Assembly: GCA_002367635.1 (NCBI GenBank)
Contig: DFDI01000073.1
Span: forward strand, 1 to 54,464
DNA length: 54,464 nt
From: Betaproteobacteria bacterium UBA3031
GTDB lineage: Bacteria; Pseudomonadota; Gammaproteobacteria; Burkholderiales; Eutrophovitaceae
Reading direction: 5' to 3'
Below, piece after piece: positions 47,165-54,464 of the stretch. Every line of letters starts with the position of its first letter. Position 1 is the first letter of the stretch. Position numbers and translations under genes: made by a program. The notes beneath the pieces are model-generated. The model did not search any database. It had not been told where the DNA came from and saw only the letters and a list, made by a program, of their open reading frames with translations.

Positions 47165-47941
47165 ATGTTTAGAAGGATAGGATTCTTTCGCAATGCTCGG
47201 AGTGAGTCCGAGGTTGAGGTCAGCGAGTCTCGGGGTATTAGAAGCTTATGTCTGGGCAGCAGCACGGTTCAAAGCTCTATGAAGTTGACGGATCCGTATG
47301 AGCTCGTTCTTGATTATACCCAGGCCATGATGTCATTTATGCTTTTTCATAACCAAGTGCGAAGTGTGGCTTGCATCGGTTTAGGGGGAGGGTCCATGCC
47401 GAAATTTATTTGGAAAAACCTACCTGACGTTAAGGTGTCCGTGGTAGAAAATTCGGAGCAAGTTATTAATGTGGCGCGCCAATATTTTTTTGTTCCGGAT
47501 GATGATGAGCGGTTATCCGTGATTCATGCGGACGGGTTGGAATGGATTGTCGATGCGGGACAGTACGATGTAATTATGCTTGATGCGTTTGACGCGTTCG
47601 GGGTGCCCGGAGGATTTGTTGATGACGAATTTACGCACCGTGTTAAAAATTGCTTAGCTCACGATGGGATTTATATTCAGAATTTATGGTCAAGTGACCC
47701 ACAGTTGAAGTCAAGAATCCGGAAAATTGAATCCTATTTTGATCAAATTGCATTAGTACCCACCCCCAAAGGTGGCAACATAGTGGCACTCGCTTTTCGT
47801 TCTGGGCCTACGGCGGCTCAATTATCCAAGATTGACCGGTTGGCGCGAGGCCTAAAGCAATCGTTAGGCTTAGATTTTGATGCCATGTTGGACCGCATGC
47901 GATCGTTCCAGTCATCCCAGGAAAAAAAACTTTCTATCTGA
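47165..47941 (+). CDS. Spermidine-synthase-like methyltransferase-fold protein
   Basis: 258 residues. GLGGGSMPKF (72-81), VVENSEQV with Glu95, HADGLEWI with Asp123, and LDAFDAFGVP with Asp140 and Asp143 follow the aminopropyl-transferase pattern. It lacks the N-terminal tetramerisation domain of true SpeE, so polyamine synthesis cannot be assumed. Many such SpeE-like proteins have unknown substrates. It lies between proS and rppH, where many betaproteobacteria have these two genes close together. Confidence 0.75.
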   Translation: MFRRIGFFRNARSESEVEVSESRGIRSLCLGSSTVQSSMKLTDPYELVLDYTQAMMSFMLFHNQVRSVACIGLGGGSMPKFIWKNLPDVKVSVVENSEQVINVARQYFFVPDDDERLSVIHADGLEWIVDAGQYDVIMLDAFDAFGVPGGFVDDEFTHRVKNCLAHDGIYIQNLWSSDPQLKSRIRKIESYFDQIALVPTPKGGNIVALAFRSGPTAAQLSKIDRLARGLKQSLGLDFDAMLDRMRSFQSSQEKKLSI

Positions 47942-48006
47942 TCGCCTAGGAGTCCAATAAGTATGTAAAAATACATTTATTATTGAATTTGACGGGAGCT
48001 TTGATC

Positions 48007-48501
48007 ATGATTGATCGAGATGGTTACCGTCCGAACGTGGGTATTATTCTTTGCAATAAACGTAATGAGGTTTTTTGGGGGAAACGCGTGCGGGAGTATG
48101 CGTGGCAATTTCCGCAAGGGGGTATACAACAAGGAGAGTCCCCTGTGCAAGCGATGTACCGAGAGCTGGACGAGGAGGTCGGGCTTGAGCCTCATCATGT
48201 AAAGATTATCGGACGGACTAGTGGATGGCTGCGTTACGATGTTCCAAGGCAATTTGTGCGCCGGGAGACTCGAGCGTCATATAAGGGGCAAAAACAAATA
48301 TGGTTTTTATTACGCTTGGTCGGACGTGATAGTGATGTGTCGTTAAGAAAGTCTGAGGTGCCAGAGTTCGACGCGTGGCGTTGGCACCCATTTTTCGTTC
48401 CCCTGGACTCTGTTGTTGATTTTAAACGAGAGGTCTATAAGCAGGCATTAGTGGAGTTGTCGCCCCATTTAAAGCTGAGGCCGCCGCGTACTTATCAATA
48501 A
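48007..48501 (+). CDS. rppH: RNA 5'-pyrophosphohydrolase
   Basis: 164 residues. The start MIDRDGYRPNVGII is the RppH signature, at ATG 48007 eight bases after GGGAG (47994-47998). An upstream TTG at 47983 is unlikely. A perfect Nudix box runs GGIQQGE ... RELDEEVGL. RppH removes pyrophosphate from the 5' end of mRNA and so starts decay by RNase E. The basic C-terminal region (LRPPRTYQ) fits. It is divergent-side neighbour of proS through the SpeE-like gene. Confidence 0.94.
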   Translation: MIDRDGYRPNVGIILCNKRNEVFWGKRVREYAWQFPQGGIQQGESPVQAMYRELDEEVGLEPHHVKIIGRTSGWLRYDVPRQFVRRETRASYKGQKQIWFLLRLVGRDSDVSLRKSEVPEFDAWRWHPFFVPLDSVVDFKREVYKQALVELSPHLKLRPPRTYQ

Positions 48502-48511
48502 AATTTAGTCT

Positions 48512-49522
48512 TCATTGGTCAGTGCGCACGTCCAAAATAATTTTTCCGATGTGTTGACTTGATTCCATAAGCCGATGCGCTTCAGCTGCATTTTCGAGTG
48601 AGAAGGAAGCGAAGATGAGTGGTTTGATGACTTTATTTTCGAGTAGTGGCCAAACTTTTTTAGCAAGGGACGCAGCGATATTGGCTTTGAACGACGCGGC
48701 TCTCGGGCGCAGTGTCGAGCCAGTCACAGTCAGTCTTCTTCTAAGAATATCAGTCATATTCAAATTGGTTTTAACGCCTCCTAAAAAAGCGATAATCACA
48801 ATTCGACCATCATCAGCTAAGCACTTTAGGTTACGTTGTAGATAGTCGCCTGCGACCATGTCGACGATAATATCGACACCCCTATCATTGGTAAGAGCCA
48901 TCACGCGTTCCACGAAATCTTCATCGTTGTAGTTGATTGCCTTAGTTGCACCAATAGTTTCACAAGCGCGACATTTCTCGTCTGACCCAGCAGTTACGAA
49001 TACCTCATGCCCAAAAGCCCGACATAATTGTATGGCCGTGGTTCCAATGCCGCTTGATCCACCATGAACGAGAATAGTTTCTTGCCCGCATAGTCCAGCT
49101 CGGTCAAACACATTGGACCAGACCGTGAAATAGGTTTCAGGAAGGGACGCAGCTTCCCGTAAACTAAGCCCGTTAGGAATCGGTAGGCATTGTGTGGCAG
49201 GTGCGCTAACGTATTCAGCATATCCTCCTCCAGCCACAAGTGCGCAGATTGGATCGCCAATTTTCCATTGAGTTACGTGCTTGCCGATTGCAACAATAAG
49301 CCCCGATACTTCTAAACCTGGAATGTCTGTTACTCCGGGTGGTGGTGGATAAAGGCCTGCCCGTTGCATGATGTCGGGACGATTGATCCCCGCGGCGTGA
49401 ACGCAAATCAGTACCTCATAGTCGGTAATTTGTGGGACAGGCCGCCGCGTTAACTTTAAAACATCGGGTTTGCCTGGTTTGGTTACCTCGATGGCGCGCA
49501 TTGTTTGTGGTAACTGTTGCAT
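48512..49522 (-). CDS. Zinc-independent quinone oxidoreductase (medium-chain dehydrogenase/reductase family)
   Basis: 336 residues. The GroES-like N-terminal half begins MRAIEVTKPGKPDVLKL, and the NAD(P)H-binding motif is HGGSSGIGTTAIQLCR. Structural-zinc cysteines are not seen, which fits the quinone oxidoreductase (QOR/PIG3-like) group. It reduces quinones or enones with NADPH. The ATG at 49522 is kept because AGGA lies seven bases before it. The stop is 10 bases from the rppH stop on the other strand. The substrate is unresolved. Confidence 0.88.
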   Translation of the reverse strand: MQQLPQTMRAIEVTKPGKPDVLKLTRRPVPQITDYEVLICVHAAGINRPDIMQRAGLYPPPPGVTDIPGLEVSGLIVAIGKHVTQWKIGDPICALVAGGGYAEYVSAPATQCLPIPNGLSLREAASLPETYFTVWSNVFDRAGLCGQETILVHGGSSGIGTTAIQLCRAFGHEVFVTAGSDEKCRACETIGATKAINYNDEDFVERVMALTNDRGVDIIVDMVAGDYLQRNLKCLADDGRIVIIAFLGGVKTNLNMTDILRRRLTVTGSTLRPRAASFKANIAASLAKKVWPLLENKVIKPLIFASFSLENAAEAHRLMESSQHIGKIILDVRTDQ

Positions 49523-49636
49523 TAGCTGTCCTGTTATTTATGGGGAGTATGTGGGTGTTCCGGCATTGATTCTACAGATTAGATAAGATCAAGGTGATTT
49601 CAATGAAAGGCGGAATATCTTGGGAGGTAACGATTG

Positions 49637-50638
49637 ATGGAATATTGCTCACTGGGTGCTAGTCAACTTAAAGTTTCGAAGCTATGCCTCGGTACGATGA
49701 CTTTTGGGGCTCAAACAGACAAGTCTGAGTCGGATCGGATTGTATCTTCAGCTAAGGATAACGGAGTCAATTTTATTGATACCGCTGACGTGTATGTGCA
49801 AGGTGAGTCTGAACGCATTGTCGGAGCACTTATTAAGTCGTCGAGAAACTGGTGGGTCTTGGCGACAAAGGCTGGACAAACGATGGTCGACTTGCCTAAT
49901 CAGGGCGGGCTTTCAAGAAAGTGGCTGACTCAATCTGTAGATCAAAGCTTAGAGAGATTAGGAACAGATTATATTGATGTGTTTTATCTTCACCGTGACT
50001 ACGAGCCCGAATCCTTGATTGATGCGGTCACCACAATGGGTGACATGATTCGAGCGGGCAAGATTCGTTATTTCGGCCTGTCTAACTTTAGAGGCTGGCG
50101 AATTGCTGAAGTGTTAATGCTTTGCAAAGAGTTTGCGGTGCCTCCACCAATTGTGTGTCAGCCCTATTACAATGCTGTCAACCGAATGCCTGAGGTTGAA
50201 ATTCTTCCCGTATGTAAGCGATTCGGTATTGGAGTCGTTCCGTTTAGTCCGATTGCTCGGGGTGTATTGACAGGAAAATACGAGGTGGGACAGATGCCTA
50301 GTGAAGGTACGCGCGCGGGCAGAAAAGATAAACGAATGATGGAAACCGAGTTTCGTGTTGAGTCCATCAAGCTCGCTAAGGACTTTGTTTGTTATGCGCA
50401 AGAGAAGGGAGTTACTCCTGGACAATTCGCGGTGGCATGGGTTTTAGCGAATCCGATTGTGAATAGTGTGATCGGTGGCCCTAGAACATTCGAGCAATGG
50501 GAAGATTATTACGGTGCTTTATCTATTCAAATCAACGTGGATGATGAGCGGTTTGTAGATCATTTGGTCGCACCCGGACATCCATCAACGCCTGGATATA
50601 CTGATCCGATTTTTCCGGTTACGGGTAGATCAGTATAA
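49637..50638 (+). CDS. Aldo/keto reductase
   Basis: 333 residues. The start LCLGTMTFGAQTD, FIDTADVYVQGESE (catalytic Asp and Tyr), VLATKAGQ (Lys) and VFYLHRDYEP (His) give the complete tetrad. The strong GGGAGGT at 49622-49628 fixes the ATG at 49637, eight bases on. The family reduces aldehydes and ketones with NADPH. The pattern is close to the L-glyceraldehyde-3-phosphate or NADP-oxidoreductase group, but no substrate can be named. It is convergent with the DUF1501 gene. Confidence 0.88.
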   Translation: MEYCSLGASQLKVSKLCLGTMTFGAQTDKSESDRIVSSAKDNGVNFIDTADVYVQGESERIVGALIKSSRNWWVLATKAGQTMVDLPNQGGLSRKWLTQSVDQSLERLGTDYIDVFYLHRDYEPESLIDAVTTMGDMIRAGKIRYFGLSNFRGWRIAEVLMLCKEFAVPPPIVCQPYYNAVNRMPEVEILPVCKRFGIGVVPFSPIARGVLTGKYEVGQMPSEGTRAGRKDKRMMETEFRVESIKLAKDFVCYAQEKGVTPGQFAVAWVLANPIVNSVIGGPRTFEQWEDYYGALSIQINVDDERFVDHLVAPGHPSTPGYTDPIFPVTGRSV

Positions 50639-50684
50639 AACCAGTGATTGATGTGTGTTGACTAGTTTATTCTGCTTTGAGCCC

Positions 50685-51908
50685 TCACCCAAATGCTGGA
50701 AACTCATCAAACCGATGTCTGAGCACTTGTTCGTGAGCTTCTAGCCCCATCCATCCGCTGATGGCGGTTGCGTACACTTGTCTGAAGTCTGTGGTGTGAA
50801 GCATGTTGCCATCATTGAGGTTAGTCAGGCTGGGTAGTTCACCATAATGCCCCCCTTTAACGCTATTGCCGATGAGGTACATGTTATTTGCTGTGCCATG
50901 ATCTGTGCCTAAATTGGTATTTTCAGCAACTCGCCGTCCAAATTCAGAAAACACAAGCATGACGACATCATCTGCTCGCCCAATGCGATCCATGTCCGTG
51001 AAAAATCCAGAAACCGCATCTGAGAAGTAAGTTAAGAGCCGTTGGTGGAGGTTTGGCTGTTGCACATGCGTATCGAATGCATTATGTCTAAACGAAGTGT
51101 AGTAGAGACGCGTATTCATATCGGCATTGATCAAGGCTGATATTTTGTTAAGGTCCAGTGGGGAGATTCCATAGTCGACGGGGGTGCTGTAGCTCTCACA
51201 AGCGGATTTCACTTTCTCTGAAGCCTGTCGAGCGCTCTTGGCTAGGTCTAACAGACGTCGTTGTGCTGTAGTGCTGTTTTCGGTGGCAGCACGGTCGGTA
51301 TCCAGCAGTGGTCTCGATCGAAATAAACCTTTTCTGCCGAATTCCTTTGGGTCATCAAACACAACAGGGACATGGTTTTTAGCTACAACTGCCAATGATT
51401 GAGTCGCATCTATATTCACCAGGTAGTTCGGCGTTATTGCAGGGTCTAGGGAGTCAGCAAGTCGTCCAACCCAGCCTAAAGACCCTCCGCTATTGGGAGA
51501 TGCGGTTTGCCAATAAGCCATTGAGGTAAAGTGTGAATAAGACGGTTGGTCATAGCCGCAGCCATGGAATATAGCCATGTTCCCGTCCTTGAACAGCCGT
51601 TCCATGCCTGACATGTCAGGATTAAAACCAAAGTGTTCGTCGATTTTTCTGACCTTATTTGGTTTAATCCCGAGCGTTGGTCGATGTCTGTAGTAAGCGT
51701 CATCGCCATAGGGGACTAAAGTATTTAAGCCATCGTTTCCTCCTGAGAGTTCCAGTACGACAAGAATTTTGTTGCTGAGCGGATTATCGCTCGCAAAGGC
51801 CAAGGGAGAGAGTTGCGAAAGAATGGGGATAGATAGGCCGCTAGCAGCCGCACCTGCGCCCATGAGTTTGAGGAAGTCTCTACGTTTAAATTGGTATTTT
51901 TTACTCAT
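50685..51908 (-). CDS. DUF1501 exported protein (Tat substrate)
   Basis: 407 residues. The N-terminus carries a twin-arginine motif, FKRRDFLKLMGAGAAAS, followed by a hydrophobic stretch, so export is by the Tat route. The DUF1501 body includes VLELSGGNDGLNTLVPYGDD near residue 50, and FSEFGRRVAENTNLGTDHG near residue 315. Related proteins are secreted and sulfatase/phosphatase-fold-like, of unknown role. It starts 13 bases after the DUF1800 gene and forms a standard pair with it. Confidence 0.88.
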   Translation of the reverse strand: MSKKYQFKRRDFLKLMGAGAAASGLSIPILSQLSPLAFASDNPLSNKILVVLELSGGNDGLNTLVPYGDDAYYRHRPTLGIKPNKVRKIDEHFGFNPDMSGMERLFKDGNMAIFHGCGYDQPSYSHFTSMAYWQTASPNSGGSLGWVGRLADSLDPAITPNYLVNIDATQSLAVVAKNHVPVVFDDPKEFGRKGLFRSRPLLDTDRAATENSTTAQRRLLDLAKSARQASEKVKSACESYSTPVDYGISPLDLNKISALINADMNTRLYYTSFRHNAFDTHVQQPNLHQRLLTYFSDAVSGFFTDMDRIGRADDVVMLVFSEFGRRVAENTNLGTDHGTANNMYLIGNSVKGGHYGELPSLTNLNDGNMLHTTDFRQVYATAISGWMGLEAHEQVLRHRFDEFPAFG

Positions 51909-51921
51909 TAACGGTCCTTGG

Positions 51922-53736
51922 TTAGCCGAGTTGGTATTCAGGTAGAGATAGAAGTAAATGGAACGTTTCTCGCAGCGCTTCTTCTGAAAACGTTTTCGCT
52001 TCCGGAATGTTATCGGTGCCGAGCTGCTGAGTGAGGAAATCGGCGATTTGCTGTCTCGTGCCTTGATCTATGGAAACCGAGAAAAACCTATTGATTAAAT
52101 AGTTAATTGCATCCTCTGATGTTTGGCAATTGGCGTCGAGAACGAGCTTTGTTATATTTAGTCTGGCAGGAGCTCTGCTAATCGGCTTTACTTTCTCTAT
52201 TGCCGTTCTCCATCCGCGATAACTTCCTAGCCGCGTATTAAATTCCTCATCACGGTCAACCATGTTATTGGAGGCTGAGGTTGCGTAACCGTCCTCTGGC
52301 TGCGTCGCAGTTGCGATATCAGCACCTGCTGCAAGTCTTTCCGCAACAACTCCAATTTGGTAGTTGTCTGGATATCGATCGCTGGGCAGGAAATTGATAT
52401 TTGGAAACACAGTGTCGTATACGAAGTTACCGCGCGCCAGGAGTAAACCGGGTGTCACCCAACTCTGCCCCCCAGCCCAACCGGCGACAGTGGGTGGGAA
52501 TAGCAACATTTGCCCAAGTGATTCGGTTGTGTCGTAAAAGTCTGGAACCCCAGGAATAAGATCCAGGCCTAGTTTTTTATATGTTGAAATGACTAGTTCG
52601 ACGGGCGATTTGATATGCGTCCCCATTGATGCCGAGCTGTAAAAATCTTTAGATAAGAATATTTTCTCTAATAATGGTTTGATCTCATATTCTGAGTTTT
52701 TTAAAACCGCACCAAGTTCTTTTTTTATTTTAGGGTCAACGTTGTCACGCACAAAGAATTTGTAGAGCTTCCCGGAAATATATTCAGCAGTAACAGGTTT
52801 TTCCAGAATCATATCGATGACGTCTAGTCCATCCCAATTGCCCGTATTTCCAAAGAATATTTTATCAGACGAATCGTGTTGCTCAGTATTAACGACAAAT
52901 TGAAGATCAATATAATTCCAGCCTGTGAATGCGCGGGCTGCCTCTCGAATGTCCTCCTCTGTGTATTGACCCACTCCCATGGTGAAGAGCTCCATGATCT
53001 CGCGAGCAAAGTTTTCATTTGGTGAGCCTTTAACGTTCACGCCGGCATCCAAAAATGAAAGCATTGCTGGATCTTGAGAGACTGCTATAAGTAATTGTTT
53101 AAAGTTAGCCGTTCCATATTCACGGAAAACCTGATTTTGATTCAGTAGTTTTCGATAATCACGAACTTTCTCTTCATTAGTCGCAAAGTGCCCGTGCCAG
53201 AAAAGCGCCATTTTTTCTTCTAGGGGGCGTTTGCTAAGGAGCATGCGATTTGCCCACCAATGCGCAACGCGACGAGTTTCCAACATGCTGGCGCGTAACC
53301 AGTAAAAGAAGCGATCAACCACGGGTTGGAGTCGACGATTTCCGCTGGGTTTGACTTTGACTCCTATGGCCTCACCGGTTTCTTTAGCGAGTTTGGTAGC
53401 TGCGGGTCTTGATGCTGGAAAGGGTTCAATGCCATCGTCGTGTATGTTTGAGTGATCGAATTCAGGCAGGGGGTTTGGGATGTATTCATAATAAAGAAGT
53501 TCCCGAACAGCAGCTCTCGGCCCCATCGAGACCAGTCGTTCAATGTTCTTCGGGTTATCACCAAAGCCACCACGCTCGATAAGGTGCCGAGCCTTAGCAT
53601 AGTCCCACTCATGCTCAGGTATTGGTTCAAGATTGTTGACCCAATCGTTGTCATCGGCCGAAGAAATCGATACCGAGAGCACAATCGCTAAGGAGGCTAA
53701 CGTCATGCTAAGAATTTTTTCAATGTTAGCGTTCAT
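51922..53736 (-). CDS. DUF1800 exported protein
   Basis: 604 residues with a signal peptide (ILSMTLASLAIVLSVSISSA). The DUF1800 body has ARHLIERGGFGDNPKNIERL near the start, ALFWHGHFATNEEKV, and NENFAREIMELFTMGVG. The C-terminal part has FPPTVAGWAGGQSW and LLARGNFV. Function is unknown. It is the first gene of a two-gene unit with DUF1501, a pairing found across many bacteria. The two proteins probably act together outside the cytoplasm. Confidence 0.88.
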   Translation of the reverse strand: MNANIEKILSMTLASLAIVLSVSISSADDNDWVNNLEPIPEHEWDYAKARHLIERGGFGDNPKNIERLVSMGPRAAVRELLYYEYIPNPLPEFDHSNIHDDGIEPFPASRPAATKLAKETGEAIGVKVKPSGNRRLQPVVDRFFYWLRASMLETRRVAHWWANRMLLSKRPLEEKMALFWHGHFATNEEKVRDYRKLLNQNQVFREYGTANFKQLLIAVSQDPAMLSFLDAGVNVKGSPNENFAREIMELFTMGVGQYTEEDIREAARAFTGWNYIDLQFVVNTEQHDSSDKIFFGNTGNWDGLDVIDMILEKPVTAEYISGKLYKFFVRDNVDPKIKKELGAVLKNSEYEIKPLLEKIFLSKDFYSSASMGTHIKSPVELVISTYKKLGLDLIPGVPDFYDTTESLGQMLLFPPTVAGWAGGQSWVTPGLLLARGNFVYDTVFPNINFLPSDRYPDNYQIGVVAERLAAGADIATATQPEDGYATSASNNMVDRDEEFNTRLGSYRGWRTAIEKVKPISRAPARLNITKLVLDANCQTSEDAINYLINRFFSVSIDQGTRQQIADFLTQQLGTDNIPEAKTFSEEALRETFHLLLSLPEYQLG

Positions 53737-53842
53737 GATGGTTGTTTATAGGCTTGGCTGTTTGGTTGTTGATGACTTTCTAAATCTTGACAAGTACTAG
53801 AGACTTATTATTGCAGATCTGCATGATATATTAATCATTTCA

Positions 53843-54283
53843 CTAGAAGGGTGCCGATATTTGTGCGAGCGCTGCTAGCATTTCTTTCGGTATCGGAGTC
53901 GGTCGACGCGATAAGGTATTGACGTAAACATGTACGAAGGTGCCTTGGGCTGATGCTAAGTTGCTGTCTTCGCGGAACAGTCCGACTGAATAGTGTACTG
54001 AGCTTGTGCCGATCTTATCTACTCGAATGCCACTTGTTACGACGTCTGGAAACGTAATCGGGGAGAAATATTGACATTGTGTCTCAACGACTAAACCAAT
54101 AATTGTGCTTTTTTCGATATCGAGCACATTTTGCTCAATTAAGAACTGATTGACCGCAGTATCGAAAAATGAGTAATAGACTACGTTATTGATATGTCGA
54201 TATACATCATTATCCATCCAACGAGTTGGTATGGTTTGAAAGTGAAAGAAATGATCGCGATCTGAAGGGTTGCTTTTAGACAT
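53843..54283 (-). CDS. Acyl-CoA thioesterase, hotdog fold (YbgC/4HBT type)
   Basis: 146 residues. The hotdog signature RWMDNDVYRHINNVVYYSFF carries Asp26, the expected catalytic acid of the 4-hydroxybenzoyl-CoA-thioesterase group. Members hydrolyse acyl-CoA or aryl-CoA thioesters in the cytosol. No paaK-type or tol genes are adjacent, so the physiological substrate is unknown. It is about 107 bases downstream of nothing related on the same strand. Beyond it, 54284-54464 is AT-rich with no gene that I can see. Confidence 0.85.
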   Translation of the reverse strand: MSKSNPSDRDHFFHFQTIPTRWMDNDVYRHINNVVYYSFFDTAVNQFLIEQNVLDIEKSTIIGLVVETQCQYFSPITFPDVVTSGIRVDKIGTSSVHYSVGLFREDSNLASAQGTFVHVYVNTLSRRPTPIPKEMLAALAQISAPF

Positions 54284-54464
54284 ATTTGGATTGCAATAGG
54301 TTATTGATATGCTTAATGAGGGCTAGAAATTGGATGCTCAAATTAATCACTCAAAAACCATTATAAACTCAAAGAAAACCTAGTATTTTTTATAAAAATC
54401 ATTTGTTTACTATGTTAGTATTCGTTTGTTAAATTTTATTTTGCGAGACTTATGAATTTTCATT

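Overview
The window reads as one contiguous chromosomal segment of a proteobacterium, most likely a betaproteobacterium of moderate to low GC. The evidence is gene content and order: an S10/spc/alpha ribosomal cluster running into rpoA-rplQ, then uvrA facing a YajR-like transporter and ssb, fmdB-aspS-nudB, a single-chain indolepyruvate ferredoxin oxidoreductase, wrbA beside a DUF2069 gene, and proS divergent from the rppH side. Class-level assignment is an inference from synteny and protein style. I see no integrase, transposase, plasmid gene, phage gene, CRISPR array, tRNA or rRNA.

Layout. 1-7981 is the ribosomal/secretion/transcription cluster (rplX 3' end to rplQ, with secY and rpoA), closed by a long hairpin terminator shared with convergent uvrA. 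8059-12982 holds uvrA, an MFS transporter, ssb, and a gene-free stretch rich in inverted repeats. 12983-17682 has a TusA-like protein, the 1157-residue indolepyruvate oxidoreductase and a GDPD-fold protein with a damaged active site. 17826-24509 has a zinc-ribbon FmdB protein, aspS, nudB, nadA, an Atm1-type ABC exporter and a PBP7-type endopeptidase. 24536-28970 is an IclR regulator divergent from lutABC plus a DUF2062 membrane protein. 29070-33268 has nhaB, a D-2-hydroxyacid dehydrogenase and an amidase. 33355-39192 has hrpA followed by a small group of exported, poorly characterised proteins, one of them a frameshifted small lipoprotein. 39217-42651 is the 5-oxoproline operon pxpB-pxpC-pxpA followed by an exported barrel-like protein. 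42715-50638 holds a CinA-like protein, gluQ, DUF2069, wrbA, proS, a SpeE-like protein, rppH, a quinone oxidoreductase and an aldo/keto reductase. 50685-54283 has the DUF1800/DUF1501 exported pair and a thioesterase.

How the genes fit together. Most of the window is core machinery: translation (ribosomal proteins, AspRS, ProRS, GluQ), secretion (SecY), transcription (RpoA), repair (UvrA, SSB) and RNA turnover (RppH, HrpA). The metabolic genes point to a heterotroph using lactate (LutABC), aromatic amino-acid-derived 2-oxoacids (indolepyruvate oxidoreductase) and 5-oxoproline (PxpABC), in a sodium-containing habitat (NhaB). Nothing here looks convincingly like a complete new system. The best candidates for novelty are the degenerate GDPD protein, the hrpA-distal exported cluster with its frameshifted lipoprotein, and the hairpin-rich stretch after ssb.
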